Of a DNA stretch of 64,000 nt, positions 28,638-38,711 are shown in pieces (the stretch's first letter is position 1; each line of letters begins with the position of its first letter). Made by a program: the position numbers and the translations under genes. This stretch comes from Staphylococcus simulans (GTDB lineage Bacteria; Bacillota; Bacilli; Staphylococcales; Staphylococcaceae). The stretch lies in NCBI RefSeq assembly GCF_002994445.1, contig NZ_MRZJ01000001.1, positions 310,001 through 374,000 on the forward strand, written 5' to 3'. The notes beneath the pieces were generated by a model that did not search any database, was not told the DNA's origin, and saw nothing but the letters and a program-made list of their open reading frames with translations.

Positions 28638-29594
28638 GTGGAGAAGTTAAACATTAATAAAGAAATCAAAAAAATTGAAAAAGAACTTAAACAGACTATT
28701 AAAAGTGATAATGCTGTATTAGAAGAGGCGTCACACCATCTATTGTCATCAGGCGGTAAGCGTGTGCGCCCGTCTTTTGTCATTTTGAGCAGTGAATACG
28801 GTATTTCTCCTAGGAATGAAGACACTTATAAAATTGCTGTTTCTTTAGAATTAATTCATATGGCGACATTAGTCCACGATGATGTCATTGATAGAAGCGA
28901 TAAACGCAGAGGGCGTTTAACTATCAGTAAAAAATGGGACCAAGATACTGCAATTTTAACCGGCAACTATTTGCTTGCCTTAGCCTTAAATAATATTTCG
29001 TCGATTGAAGATAAAAGAATACATATGATTTCATCCCATGCGATTGTGGATGTATGCCGCGGAGAATTATTCCAATTCCAAGATCAATTTAACACTGAGC
29101 AATCCATCACTAATTATTTAAGACGGATTAATCGTAAAACAGCCTTGTTAATCCAACTCGCAACAGAGTTAGGTGCCTTGTCTGCACATGCTGATCATAA
29201 AACAGCTAATAAACTTAAGCGAATCGGCCACTATATTGGGATGAGTTTCCAAATTGTCGATGATATTCTTGATTTTACGAGTACTGAAAAGCAATTAGGC
29301 AAGCCTGTAGGCAGTGATTTAATGAACGGCCATATTACTTTGCCGGTGTTACTTGAGATGAGAGAAAATCCGGAATTCAAGACGAAAGTTGATGCACTTA
29401 ATCCAAATAGTCCTAAAGAGGATTTTGTATACTGTGTTGAATATATCAGACAGTCATCTAATATTGATGCTGCGAAACAAATCAGCAGACAGTATCTGCA
29501 AAAAGCAATTCATCTACTAGATGAGCTTGAAGTAAACGGCGCAACAACATGGTTTAAAAAGTTGATTAAACGAATGGAATCCAGAAATATATAA
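28638..29594 (+). CDS. hepT: Heptaprenyl diphosphate synthase, component II
   Basis: 318 residues. Catalytic subunit with both aspartate-rich motifs, DDVID at 81-85 and DDILD at 208-212, plus SSGGKRVRPSF and the FQFQDQF block. It extends farnesyl diphosphate to the C35 chain of menaquinone. A GTG at 28629 is inside the ribosome site AAAGGTGA; the GTG at 28638 is well spaced and gives a family-like MEKLNINKEI start, 1 nt after the menG stop. Confidence 0.93.
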   Translation: MEKLNINKEIKKIEKELKQTIKSDNAVLEEASHHLLSSGGKRVRPSFVILSSEYGISPRNEDTYKIAVSLELIHMATLVHDDVIDRSDKRRGRLTISKKWDQDTAILTGNYLLALALNNISSIEDKRIHMISSHAIVDVCRGELFQFQDQFNTEQSITNYLRRINRKTALLIQLATELGALSAHADHKTANKLKRIGHYIGMSFQIVDDILDFTSTEKQLGKPVGSDLMNGHITLPVLLEMRENPEFKTKVDALNPNSPKEDFVYCVEYIRQSSNIDAAKQISRQYLQKAIHLLDELEVNGATTWFKKLIKRMESRNI

Positions 29595-29611
29595 AAAACA
29601 ATTCCAAAATA

Positions 29612-29640
29612 TTGAAAGCGCTTAAACAAACTGTTAAACT
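29612..29640 (+). promoter_or_regulatory. Candidate ndk promoter overlapped by a cre-like site
   Basis: TTGAAA (29612-29617), 17 nt, TAAACT (29635-29640) with TG one base before the -10. The 14-mer TGAAAGCGCTTAAA at 29613-29626 matches the CcpA cre pattern TGNAANCGNTNNCA except for one position. It covers the -35, a geometry that would give repression. Confidence 0.5.
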
Positions 29641-29698
29641 TAGAATGTATTTAATTATATTTAACCAAATACACATATAATTCAGGAGGATTTGCGAA

Positions 29699-30148
29699 AT
29701 GGAAAGAACTTTTCTAATGATTAAACCTGATGGTGTTCAACGTAATATCGTTGGTGAAATCATCACACGTTTAGAGAAAAAAGGATTAAAACTAGTTGGC
29801 GGTAAATTCATGACTGTTTCCAAAGAATTAGCAGAAACACATTATGGTGAACATGCTGGTAAACCATTCTATGAAGGTCTTGTATCATTCATTACTTCAG
29901 CACCTGTCTTTGCGATGGTAGTAGAAGGTGAAAATGTAGTAGAAGTTACAAGAAATATGATTGGTAAAACAAATCCAACTGAAGCAGCACCTGGTACAAT
30001 CAGAGGCGACTTAGGTTTAACTGTAGGCCGTAACGTTATTCACGGTTCAGATTCAGTTGAATCAGCTAAAAGAGAAATCAGCTTATGGTTCGAACCTAAC
30101 GAATTAAGTGTTTATACAGCCAACAATGAAGAATGGTTATACGAATAA
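29699..30148 (+). CDS. ndk: Nucleoside diphosphate kinase
   Basis: 149 residues. N-terminal [14 protein letters not shown], and the phosphohistidine site NVIHGSDS with His115, are diagnostic. Balances nucleoside triphosphate pools using ATP. Strong ribosome site AGGAGG 11 nt upstream. It is a single transcription unit between hepT and aroC with its own candidate promoter and terminator. Confidence 0.97.
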   Translation: MERTFLMIKPDGVQRNIVGEIITRLEKKGLKLVGGKFMTVSKELAETHYGEHAGKPFYEGLVSFITSAPVFAMVVEGENVVEVTRNMIGKTNPTEAAPGTIRGDLGLTVGRNVIHGSDSVESAKREISLWFEPNELSVYTANNEEWLYE

Positions 30149-30185
30149 AATTATATAAAGTATACATTTGAAAAATTCATTTTAT

Positions 30186-30237
30186 CCAAACCAAGCCAGA
30201 TTGAAACGCGCAATTTCAGTCTGGTTTGTTTTTGTGT
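30186..30237 (+). terminator. Terminator after ndk
   Basis: CCAGATTGAAA (30196-30206) pairs with TTTCAGTCTGG (30214-30224) with one wobble. A7-type flanks and a TTTGTTTTTG tail follow. Confidence 0.85.
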
Positions 30238-30301
30238 TGTATTAATTTCTGAAAATTTTAACAATTATACGTTTTAATTGTTTCTGTCCTTATTTCACGT
30301 G

Positions 30302-30310
30302 TGCTATGAT
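30302..30310 (+). promoter_or_regulatory. Extended -10 promoter of the aroC operon
   Basis: TGcTATGAT (TG 30302-30303, -10 30305-30310), about 47 nt upstream of aroC. No good -35 at normal spacing. Confidence 0.45.
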
Positions 30311-30356
30311 AATAGGTATACTTAAGAGTAACAATATGAAATGGAGTGATTGCATA

Positions 30357-31523
30357 ATGAGATTTTTAACCTCTGGAGAATCCCATGGGCCGCAACTGAC
30401 TGTTATTGTAGAAGGTGTTCCGGCAAATTTAGCTGTTACAGCTGAAGACATTAATGTTGAAATGTTTAAGCGTCAAGGCGGATATGGCCGCGGACGCCGC
30501 ATGAAAATTGAAAAAGACGCTGTTGAAATTGTTTCTGGTGTAAGAAATGGTTATACATTAGGCAGTCCGATTACGATTGTGGTAACAAATGATGATTTTA
30601 CACACTGGAGAAATATTATGGGTGTTGCTCCTATTTCTGAAGAAGAACAAGAACAGATGAAACGTACTATCTCTAAACCTCGTCCTGGACATGCTGATCT
30701 TGTAGGCGGAATTAAATACAATCATCGTGATTTAAGAAATGTATTAGAACGTTCATCTGCGAGAGAAACAGCTGCTCGTGTTGCTGTAGGTGCACTATGC
30801 AAAATCTTGCTGAAACAATTAGATATCGACATTTTCAGCCGTGTTGTTGAAATCGGCGGTATCAAAGATGATGAAGCATACGATATTGAAACGATTAAAT
30901 CACATGAAGACAATAATGATGTTCGTGTTATTAATGAAGAAAAAGCACAAGCAATCAGAGATTTAATCGATCAAGCTAAAAAGGACGGAGATTCGTTAGG
31001 CGGTGTCGTTCAAGTCATTGTAGATAATATGCCAGTAGGTGTCGGCAGTTATGTCCATTATGATCGCAAATTAGATGGCAGAGTCGCACAAGGTGTAGTC
31101 GGCATCAACGCATTTAAAGGCGTAAGTTTCGGTGAAGGGTTTAAAGCAGCTGAAAAACCAGGCAGCCAAATCCAAGATCCTATTCTCTATGATGAAACGA
31201 ACGGCTATACACGCGCATCCAATCATTTAGGCGGATTAGAAGGCGGTATGAGTAATGGTATGCCGATTGTAGTAAATGGTGTTATGAAACCTATTCCTAC
31301 TTTATATAAACCACTCGCATCAGTAGATATTGAGACGAAAGAACCTTTCAAAGCAACTATAGAACGTTCAGACAGCTGTGCAGTGCCCGCAGCAAGTATC
31401 GTATGTGAACATGCAGTGGCATTTGAATTGACTAAAGCATTGCTGGAAGAGTTCCAATCCAATTACATGGAACAGCTTAAAGAACAAGTCGCAGAACGCA
31501 GACAACGCAACATTGAATTTTAA
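30357..31523 (+). CDS. aroC: Chorismate synthase
   Basis: 388-residue FMN-dependent enzyme making chorismate from EPSP. Family signatures: GESHGPQL near the N-terminus, [19 protein letters not shown] and [12 protein letters not shown]. The ATG at 30357 is 7 nt after GGAGTGA and gives the standard length; earlier in-frame starts lack a ribosome site. First of a seven-gene run (aroC, aroB, aroA, TPR protein, ypiB, DUF1405, Zn protease) with gaps of 4-26 nt. Confidence 0.97.
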   Translation: MRFLTSGESHGPQLTVIVEGVPANLAVTAEDINVEMFKRQGGYGRGRRMKIEKDAVEIVSGVRNGYTLGSPITIVVTNDDFTHWRNIMGVAPISEEEQEQMKRTISKPRPGHADLVGGIKYNHRDLRNVLERSSARETAARVAVGALCKILLKQLDIDIFSRVVEIGGIKDDEAYDIETIKSHEDNNDVRVINEEKAQAIRDLIDQAKKDGDSLGGVVQVIVDNMPVGVGSYVHYDRKLDGRVAQGVVGINAFKGVSFGEGFKAAEKPGSQIQDPILYDETNGYTRASNHLGGLEGGMSNGMPIVVNGVMKPIPTLYKPLASVDIETKEPFKATIERSDSCAVPAASIVCEHAVAFELTKALLEEFQSNYMEQLKEQVAERRQRNIEF

Positions 31524-31540
31524 AATCTAAGGTGATACGT

Positions 31541-32617
31541 ATGCAACTAATGACAACTTATAAAGAGGATAATTATCCGATTATTATCCAACACAATGCA
31601 TTAACAGAATTAAATCAATTTCTCACAAATTATCGCGATGTTGTATTTATTATCGATAAGAACGTAGAACAAGCGCATCCGAACAAATTAAATCAAGCAC
31701 TTTCATCTATTGTGCCTGAACAAATTACACATGTCATTCGTATTGAAGGCAGCGAACAATCTAAATCCTTTGAAGTCTACCAAAGCGTTTTAGAACAGTT
31801 ATTAGAAAAAGGAATTACGCGTAACACTTGTATCGTCGTAATAGGCGGCGGTGTTACTGGAGACTTTTCAGGTTTTGTGGCTGCGACATTATTACGCGGT
31901 GTTGATTTTATTCAAGTTCCAACGACAATTTTAGCGCATGATTCAAGTGTAGGCGGCAAAGTAGGGATTAATACACCGCAAGGTAAAAATCTAGTAGGAG
32001 CTTTTTATCGTCCTTCAGCAGTTATCTATGATTTAGACTTTCTCACATCCTTGCCTTATACCGAAATCACCAGCGGCTATGCTGAAGTCTATAAACATGC
32101 ATTATTAAATGGACAAGCAGCGCTGGATGATATCGAATCAAATTTTCCTGACCGATCAAGCTTAGCAGCATTGCATCATTTAGATGACTTTTTGCTTAAA
32201 GGTATTGAAACTAAATTGAATATTGTTGTGGCTGATGAGCATGAACAAGGCAAACGCAAATTTTTAAATCTTGGCCATACGTTTGGACATGCGATTGAGT
32301 ATCATGAGAAAATAGCACATGGTCATGCAGTGATGATAGGCATTTTATATCAATTCATTGTTTCAAATCTATTGCTTCATACAAATTACGATATCCAACA
32401 CTTTAAAGATTATTTCAAACAATTGGATTATCCGTTGGAAGTCGTACAAAACGCTGACTTTGAGCCTTTATTAGAATTAATGTTAAAAGATAAAAAGAAT
32501 GATAAAGACGGTATTCAAATGGTGTTATTGTCTTCTATCGGCAATCCGGTCGTACATCATGTTGATAACGCTGTGCTTGCTGAAGCCTTTACACAACTAC
32601 AAAACATATTAAAGTGA
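31541..32617 (+). CDS. aroB: 3-dehydroquinate synthase
   Basis: 358 residues. NAD-binding GGGVTGDFSGFVAATLLRG, PTTILAHDSSVGGKVGIN (metal and phosphate contacts), and GHTFGHAIEY with zinc-ligand histidines. Catalyses the second shikimate pathway step. ATG 31541 follows AAGGTGA by 5 nt; an in-frame GTG three codons before lies inside that ribosome site. Confidence 0.96.
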   Translation: MQLMTTYKEDNYPIIIQHNALTELNQFLTNYRDVVFIIDKNVEQAHPNKLNQALSSIVPEQITHVIRIEGSEQSKSFEVYQSVLEQLLEKGITRNTCIVVIGGGVTGDFSGFVAATLLRGVDFIQVPTTILAHDSSVGGKVGINTPQGKNLVGAFYRPSAVIYDLDFLTSLPYTEITSGYAEVYKHALLNGQAALDDIESNFPDRSSLAALHHLDDFLLKGIETKLNIVVADEHEQGKRKFLNLGHTFGHAIEYHEKIAHGHAVMIGILYQFIVSNLLLHTNYDIQHFKDYFKQLDYPLEVVQNADFEPLLELMLKDKKNDKDGIQMVLLSSIGNPVVHHVDNAVLAEAFTQLQNILK

Positions 32618-32627
32618 GTGAAGATAA

Positions 32628-33926
32628 ATGAGTAAAACCGAATTAATTAATGTACAAGGGCCTTTACGCGGTGAAATAGAAGTGCCGGGCGACAAATCCA
32701 TGACTCATCGTGCGATTATGCTGAGTGCTTTAGCAGAAGGAAAATCAACAATTTATAAACCGCTTCTCGCTGAAGATTGCCTCCGCACCATTCACATCTT
32801 CCGCTTATTAGGCGTTCGATTTGAAATCAGCGACGATCAAGTCATCGTAGAATCACCCGGCTATCAAAACTTTACTACACCGCACCAAGCGCTTTATACA
32901 GGCAACTCAGGTACTACAACACGTCTGCTTGCCGGTTTGCTTTCCGGTTTAGGCATCGAAAGTGTACTTTCTGGGGATGCTTCTATCGGCAATCGTCCTA
33001 TGAACCGAGTAATTGATCCACTGACTGAAATGGGTGCTGATATTCATGGTGTAGAAGGCAATTACACACCTTTAACTATTAAAAAAGGACAAATTAAAGG
33101 CATTCAATATAAGATGCCCGTTGCCAGTGCACAAGTGAAAAGCGCGATTTTATTTGCCAGCTTATTCTCTGATGAACCATCTGTTATTGAAGAAATCGGA
33201 ATGACACGCAATCACACAGAAACTATGTTTGAGCATTACCATATTCCTATTAAAACTGAAGGTATGCACATTGAAACAATTCCTAATGCAATTCAAGACA
33301 TTCAACCAGCAGATTTCAAAGTTCCAGGTGATATTTCATCTGCAGCGTTCTTTATCGTTGCGGCCTTAATTACTCCTGGTAGTGATGTTACAATTCATAA
33401 TGTAGGTATGAATGAGACACGTTCTGGTATTATAGATGTCGTGAAAGCAATGGATGCAAATATTGAAATCTTTAACGAAAAGAACGGTGCTGAACCTACA
33501 GCATCACTGCGTGTACGCTATACACCTGATTTGAAACCGTTAAATATGGCTGATGCGTTAGTAACACGTGCGATTGATGAAATACCTATCATAGCATTGC
33601 TGTGTACACAAGCACAGGGTTCAAGCGTCATTAGAGATGCAGAAGAATTGAAATACAAAGAGACCGACCGTATTGAAACAACATCTAATGAATTAGGCTT
33701 ACTTGGCTTTGAAGTACATCCGACAAATGATGGTTTTGTCATTCATCCGTCAACATTTGAACGACCTGCAGAAGTCAGTTCTTATACAGACCATCGTATC
33801 GGTATGACTTTAGCCATTGCTTCATTGTTAAGTGATGACACGATTTCAATTCATAACTTCGATGCAGTCAATACATCATTCCCAGAATTCTTGCCATTAT
33901 TAAAATCAATTGCTCAGAAAGGATAA
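32628..33926 (+). CDS. aroA: 3-phosphoshikimate 1-carboxyvinyltransferase (EPSP synthase)
   Basis: 432 residues. N-terminal GDKSMTHRA with Lys23, phosphoenolpyruvate-binding GNSGTTTR at 92-99, [13 protein letters not shown], and DHRIGMTLA near the end. Condenses shikimate-3-phosphate with PEP. The sequence type is that of Gram-positive class II EPSP synthases. The ribosome site is weak (GAGTGAAG), 10 nt after aroB, suggesting coupling. Confidence 0.96.
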   Translation: MSKTELINVQGPLRGEIEVPGDKSMTHRAIMLSALAEGKSTIYKPLLAEDCLRTIHIFRLLGVRFEISDDQVIVESPGYQNFTTPHQALYTGNSGTTTRLLAGLLSGLGIESVLSGDASIGNRPMNRVIDPLTEMGADIHGVEGNYTPLTIKKGQIKGIQYKMPVASAQVKSAILFASLFSDEPSVIEEIGMTRNHTETMFEHYHIPIKTEGMHIETIPNAIQDIQPADFKVPGDISSAAFFIVAALITPGSDVTIHNVGMNETRSGIIDVVKAMDANIEIFNEKNGAEPTASLRVRYTPDLKPLNMADALVTRAIDEIPIIALLCTQAQGSSVIRDAEELKYKETDRIETTSNELGLLGFEVHPTNDGFVIHPSTFERPAEVSSYTDHRIGMTLAIASLLSDDTISIHNFDAVNTSFPEFLPLLKSIAQKG

Positions 33927-33930
33927 TATT

Positions 33931-35178
33931 ATGGAAGACACACAGAAATTAATTGATGATATTCATCTACAAAAGATAGATAACTTAGACAGCAGGGTAG
34001 AAAATGCAATTACCTCTGCTGACGATGATACTTTGTTCATGCTTGGAGAAACTCTGTATAATTATGGATTGACGCCGCAGGGCTTAGAAGTATTCAGGGC
34101 GTTGTATCATAAGTTTCCTAACGAACCAGAACTGTTGATTTACTTTATAGAAGGGCTCATTTCTGAAGATAAAACAGATGAGGCTTTAGAACATTTGAAC
34201 CAAGCAGACTTAACAACAGAGCGTTTAATGTTAGAAGCAGATTTATATCAGCAAATTAATATGCTAGAAGTCGCAATCGATAAAGTACAAGAAGCTATCG
34301 AATTAGAACCTAATGATCCGGTGCTGCATTTCGCATTAGCCGAACTTATGTATTTTGACGGTCAATATTTACGTGCTTCTGCAGAGTACGAAACAGTACT
34401 TGAAACAGGAGAGTACATGGTCAACGGCGTTAACTTGTATGCACGCTTAGCAGACAGTGCATTGCAAAGCGGCAACTATGATGATGCCATTCAATTGTTC
34501 GATGAAATCCATGAACAAGATATGACGCCAGAAGATTATATGAAAAAAGCACTTGCTTATGAAAAAAACGATTTGATTCAAGAAGCAGTTAAAATCATGC
34601 GTGTGTTGATGGATAAAGACCCGGATTATATTCAAGGCTATTTCTACTTGCAACAGCTCTACTTGCAGCAAAGAGATTATAAATCAGCGATTGAAGTAGG
34701 GCATGAAGGTTTAAGATTGAACGAATTCTACAAAGAACTGATGCTGTCTACAGGTAAAATAGAAATCGATCAAGGTGATCAAGAACAAGGGGTACAATTA
34801 ATGTTGAAAGCCCTTGAAATTGATAATTCTTACCAAGAACCGCTGATTGAACTCAGTAGTTTATACCGTACAAAAGATGATGCTGAATCTATTATCGGTT
34901 TATTAAAATATGCAAATGAAGATGACTTAGACCCAAGATTTATGTGGAACTTAGCTTATGCCATGGGTGAAGAAGAACGCGACAAAGAAGCACAGCATTT
35001 CTTCGACTTAGCTTATCCGACATTTGAAAATAATCCAGATTTCTTAGGAGACTATTATTTCTTCCTCATCGAAACTGGACAAGTTGAACAAGCTAAATCA
35101 TTGCTGCCGAAATTAATGGAATTAGATCCTAATAATGATGAGTGGCAGCAAGAAGCTGAACGTTTACAATCCTTTTAA
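33931..35178 (+). CDS. Tetratricopeptide repeat protein (YpiA-like)
   Basis: 415 residues made almost entirely of TPR helices; at least nine units can be recognised by patterns such as AIDKVQEAIELEPNDPVLHFALAEL (given in part) and AIEVGHEGLRLN. There is no signal peptide or enzyme motif, so it is probably a cytoplasmic scaffold. B. subtilis ypiA and ypiB likewise follow the aro genes. ATG 33931 follows AGAAAGGAT by about 8 nt. Confidence 0.88.
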   Translation: MEDTQKLIDDIHLQKIDNLDSRVENAITSADDDTLFMLGETLYNYGLTPQGLEVFRALYHKFPNEPELLIYFIEGLISEDKTDEALEHLNQADLTTERLMLEADLYQQINMLEVAIDKVQEAIELEPNDPVLHFALAELMYFDGQYLRASAEYETVLETGEYMVNGVNLYARLADSALQSGNYDDAIQLFDEIHEQDMTPEDYMKKALAYEKNDLIQEAVKIMRVLMDKDPDYIQGYFYLQQLYLQQRDYKSAIEVGHEGLRLNEFYKELMLSTGKIEIDQGDQEQGVQLMLKALEIDNSYQEPLIELSSLYRTKDDAESIIGLLKYANEDDLDPRFMWNLAYAMGEEERDKEAQHFFDLAYPTFENNPDFLGDYYFFLIETGQVEQAKSLLPKLMELDPNNDEWQQEAERLQSF

Positions 35179-35196
35179 GACGTTGGTGAAAAGTAC

Positions 35197-35754
35197 ATGA
35201 TAGACTTTGAAAGTTTGAATCTGAAAAAGAATAATTTAATAGATTACTTGTTATTCAACTATGCATTTAAATCAAGAATCAGTGTTTGGGTGCTGAACTT
35301 AATCAAGTCTGATATTCAGCGCCTTGAAAGTATTTATTTTGTAGATACACCTATCACCAGCCATGCAACTTTAGAAATTGCAGTGACAGAAAGTGATGAA
35401 ATCGGCATTCAATTTACGCAAAACCAAAAACGTTTGTATAATACTAACGAAATTTTCCATGTAATCGCTTATGAACGGCCATCCTTTGATATCAAGATTC
35501 ATTTGCCTAAAAGAGATGCCAGAATTGACGAAGTACTGCTTTCTCAACTGCTTTCATCACCTGACTATACATCGCATTTAAGCGACTTGTATGCAGTGAC
35601 AATGACTCCGCAAGCAGAACTGTCGTTGATTAATCATTTACAAAATACGATTGATTTGAGTCTGCAGATCAATGACTCAGAATACTTTTACAGACTATCT
35701 CACTTATTAAATACGATTAAAACAAAGTCCTATAATTTTCCAACGAAGGAATGA
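35197..35754 (+). CDS. YpiB/UPF0302-family protein
   Basis: 185 residues, soluble, of the UPF0302 family (DYLLFNYAFKSRISVWVLNLI and HVIAYERPSFDIKIHLP are typical). No biochemical function is established to my knowledge. Its position after the TPR protein matches B. subtilis ypiA-ypiB. Its stop overlaps the ribosome-site region of the next gene. Confidence 0.85.
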   Translation: MIDFESLNLKKNNLIDYLLFNYAFKSRISVWVLNLIKSDIQRLESIYFVDTPITSHATLEIAVTESDEIGIQFTQNQKRLYNTNEIFHVIAYERPSFDIKIHLPKRDARIDEVLLSQLLSSPDYTSHLSDLYAVTMTPQAELSLINHLQNTIDLSLQINDSEYFYRLSHLLNTIKTKSYNFPTKE

Positions 35755-35759
35755 ATCTG

Positions 35760-36374
35760 ATGAGTCTTTTACAATGGTGGAAATGGGCTGTTTATTCACG
35801 CACATTTCTTTTATTAGCTTTGGTATGTAATGCTTTAGGTACCTTTTACGGATACATATGGTATGGCAGCCAGCTTAGTGAGACATCTTGGCAATTCTTA
35901 ATATTTGTCCCTGACAGTCCCACGGCTTCGCTCTTTTTGTGTTTTGCATTAGCGTTAATGCTCTTTAATAAAAATAATGCAATTATAGAAGCGCTTGCCT
36001 TTACAACACTTATTAAATACGGGGTCTGGGCTGTCATTATGAATTTGATATTATTTTATCAATATAATGAAGTCACAATCAGCGGGATGATGCTGCTGAT
36101 TTCTCATGGTATTATGGCATTGCAAGCATTGTTATTTTACCCTAGGTTTAAAGTTACTTTACTAGGCGGTAGCGTTGCAATGGTATGGATTTTCCATAAT
36201 GACTTGATTGACTATGTCTTTATGCAGTTTCCGTACTATCCCTTCATTGCTTCGCACTTAGAACTTGTAGCATATATTGCGTTCTTGTTAAGTATATTAA
36301 GTTTAATTTTATACTTTTATTTAAAGTCGTTAATACAGCACAAATTGTTTGACCAAAGTTTACGTTCTCAGTAA
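35760..36374 (+). CDS. DUF1405 membrane protein (YpjA-like)
   Basis: 204 residues with about six hydrophobic segments, of the DUF1405 family; WWKWAVYSRTFLLLALVCNALGTFYGY (given in part) and PDSPTASLFL are recognisable. Function unknown. The ATG at 35751 directly abuts the ribosome site GAAGGA; the ATG at 35760 is 9 nt away and is preferred. Confidence 0.82.
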   Translation: MSLLQWWKWAVYSRTFLLLALVCNALGTFYGYIWYGSQLSETSWQFLIFVPDSPTASLFLCFALALMLFNKNNAIIEALAFTTLIKYGVWAVIMNLILFYQYNEVTISGMMLLISHGIMALQALLFYPRFKVTLLGGSVAMVWIFHNDLIDYVFMQFPYYPFIASHLELVAYIAFLLSILSLILYFYLKSLIQHKLFDQSLRSQ

Positions 36375-36400
36375 AATAATGTTATAAAGGAGTGAGAATT

Positions 36401-37096
36401 TTGTCTTTAGTAAGTATGATAATTTATTTTGCGATATTAATGATTTTACCGCTTTGGGCACAGCACAAAGTCAAATCAACTTATGAAAAGTATTCACAAG
36501 TTCGATCAACAAGCGGTAAAACAGGACGAGAAGTGGCTGAAGAAATATTACATGCCAATGGTATAAATGACGTTGAAGTTTTAGAAGGCGAAGGTTTCTT
36601 ATCAGACCACTATGACCCATCTAAAAAAGTAATTCGTTTATCTCCTGCGAACTACAATCGTCCAAGTGTTGCTGGTACAGCCATCGCAGCACACGAAGTA
36701 GGACATGCGATTCAAGATGCTCAAGGTTATTTCTATTTAAGATTCAGACATGCTTTATTCCCATTAGCAAATATCGGCAGCAGCTTGTCTTATATTTTAA
36801 TTATGGCAGGTATCGTTTTGACATCTATGCAGATGGCAATCGGTTCAACTGCATTATGGATCGGTATTTTCTTAATGGCATTCGCAGTCTTGTTCTCAAT
36901 CATAACCTTGCCGGTAGAGTTTGACGCAAGTAAGAGAGCAATGAATAACATTAAAGATTTGAATATCGTTAACGACAAAGAATACAAACACGCACGAAAA
37001 GTGTTAAGTGCAGCCGCAATGACGTATGTAGCTTCTACAGCAGTTGCAGTTGCTGAACTATTAAGATTTATCTTAATTGCACGCTCTAGTGATTAA
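36401..37096 (+). CDS. Membrane zinc metallopeptidase, YugP family
   Basis: 231 residues. The zinc motif HEVGH is at 98-102 in AIAAHEVGHAIQDA. One membrane helix is N-terminal (about 3-22) and two to three lie in the second half. The family is a putative membrane protease; substrates are not known. Starts at TTG 36401, 8 nt after AAAGGAG; an in-frame GTG at 36392 overlaps that site. Last gene of the aro run, followed by a strong terminator. Confidence 0.87.
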   Translation: MSLVSMIIYFAILMILPLWAQHKVKSTYEKYSQVRSTSGKTGREVAEEILHANGINDVEVLEGEGFLSDHYDPSKKVIRLSPANYNRPSVAGTAIAAHEVGHAIQDAQGYFYLRFRHALFPLANIGSSLSYILIMAGIVLTSMQMAIGSTALWIGIFLMAFAVLFSIITLPVEFDASKRAMNNIKDLNIVNDKEYKHARKVLSAAAMTYVASTAVAVAELLRFILIARSSD

Positions 37097-37115
37097 TAAG
37101 CACTTATACAGTTTG

Positions 37116-37149
37116 AGGCCTTGCTGATTTCAGCAAGGCTTTTTAATTT
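37116..37149 (+). terminator. Terminator of the aroC-to-protease operon
   Basis: A perfect 10-bp stem (GCCTTGCTGA 37118-37127 with TCAGCAAGGC 37130-37139), a 2-nt apparent loop that will open to at least 4, and TTTTTAATTTT. Confidence 0.9.
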
Positions 37150-37225
37150 TGCCGATTGCACTTAAAATGCATAATAAAAAAATATAAGATATACTAAGAG
37201 ATAAGATGTAAGGAGATGAAAACGC

Positions 37226-37543
37226 ATGAAAACAATGTTAGAAATGCAAAAAGAAGTAGATGCATACATAGGACAATTCAAAGTCGGTTATTTCTCGCCG
37301 CTTGCGAATTTAGCACGCCTTACTGAAGAAGTAGGCGAACTTGCACGAGAAATCAATCATGTGTATGGAGAAAAGAAAAAGAAATCAACAGAAGCCGAAA
37401 ACACAATTAAAGCAGAACTCGGCGATAACCTTTTTGTTTTACTGTGTATCGCGAATTCATTAGATATCGATATGACAGAAAGCTTTAATGAAACAATGGC
37501 TAAATTTAATCATCGAGATAAAAATCGATTTGAACGTAAATAA
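37226..37543 (+). CDS. MazG-like nucleotide pyrophosphohydrolase (YpjD-like)
   Basis: 105 residues, one MazG domain. Metal-binding acidic residues are in LTEEVGELAREI and, later, ELGDNLFVLLC. Such proteins hydrolyse (d)NTPs to monophosphates; the natural substrate is unknown here. In B. subtilis ypjD also precedes a bshA-cca-birA neighbourhood. bshA begins 38 nt after its stop. Confidence 0.88.
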   Translation: MKTMLEMQKEVDAYIGQFKVGYFSPLANLARLTEEVGELAREINHVYGEKKKKSTEAENTIKAELGDNLFVLLCIANSLDIDMTESFNETMAKFNHRDKNRFERK

Positions 37544-37580
37544 AAAACAAAATAGAGAGATAAAGGAGAGTCGGTTTGAA

Positions 37581-38711
37581 ATGAAGATAGGAATTACATG
37601 TTATCCTTCTATGGGAGGTTCGGGCGTTATTGCGACTGAACTTGGGATACTCCTTGCCGAAAGGGGACACGATGTCCACTTTATCACTTCAAACTTGCCA
37701 TTTCGTATCAGAAAGCCGCTTCCAAACATAACTTTCCACCAAGTAGAAGTTAATCAATATGCTGTCTTTCAATACCCGCCGTATGATATCAGCTTAAGTA
37801 CTAAAATTGCTTCTGTCATTAAAGAATATGACTTAGACATTTTGCATATGCACTATGCTGTACCGCATGCGATTTGCGGTATTTTAGGCCGTCAAATGTC
37901 TGGCAAAGACGTTAAAATTATGACGACATTGCATGGTACTGATATTACTGTATTAGGATATGACCATTCGCTTAAAGATGCGATTAAGTTCGGTATTGAA
38001 AATAGTGATGTTGTGACAAGTGTCAGTCAATCACTCGCAAATCAAACACAAGAAATCATCGGTACGAAAAAGGAAATCGTACCCATCTATAACTTTGTCA
38101 GAGAAATAGATTTTCCGACTCAGCGCAATGATGCTTTAAGAGAAGTTTACGGTATCAGCCCTGATGAGAAAGTATTGATTCATGTTTCTAACTTTAGACA
38201 AGTGAAACGTATTGATACTATCGTTGAAACATTTAAAAAGGTACATGATCAAATACCATCGAAATTATTGCTTTTAGGCGATGGTCCTGAATTGATGGAG
38301 ATGAAACGACTTGTGAGAAAGCTAGACATTGAAGCTGATGTATTGTTCTTAGGCAAACAGGAATTTGTCAATCAGTTTTATCAAATGTCAGACTTGGTGC
38401 TGCTGCTCAGCGAAAAAGAAAGTTTTGGTTTGACTTTGCTTGAAGCAATGAAAACCGGCGTTGTGCCTATCGGTTCAACAGCAGGCGGTATAAAAGAAGT
38501 GATTAAACACGAAGAAACAGGCTTTATTGTCGATATCGGAGATAGCGACAAAGCTAGCGAATATGCGATTGAGTTACTGACTAATGATGCATTATATCAA
38601 CGCTTGCGTACACAGATGCTGGAAGATATCGCAGAGCGTTTCAATTCAGACCATATCGCAGATCAATATGAATACTACTATAAGCAGATGTTAGAGGGAA
38701 AACATGAATAA
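37581..38711 (+). CDS. bshA: L-malic acid N-acetylglucosaminyl transferase BshA (bacillithiol synthesis)
   Basis: 376-residue GT4-type glycosyltransferase joining GlcNAc to L-malate, the first bacillithiol step. [18 protein letters not shown] forms the glycine-rich acceptor site, and [13 protein letters not shown] is the nucleotide-sugar motif. The ATG at 37581 begins the conserved [17 protein letters not shown] lies 11 nt upstream. It overlaps cca by 8 nt, as in other Bacillales. Confidence 0.95.
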   Translation: MKIGITCYPSMGGSGVIATELGILLAERGHDVHFITSNLPFRIRKPLPNITFHQVEVNQYAVFQYPPYDISLSTKIASVIKEYDLDILHMHYAVPHAICGILGRQMSGKDVKIMTTLHGTDITVLGYDHSLKDAIKFGIENSDVVTSVSQSLANQTQEIIGTKKEIVPIYNFVREIDFPTQRNDALREVYGISPDEKVLIHVSNFRQVKRIDTIVETFKKVHDQIPSKLLLLGDGPELMEMKRLVRKLDIEADVLFLGKQEFVNQFYQMSDLVLLLSEKESFGLTLLEAMKTGVVPIGSTAGGIKEVIKHEETGFIVDIGDSDKASEYAIELLTNDALYQRLRTQMLEDIAERFNSDHIADQYEYYYKQMLEGKHE

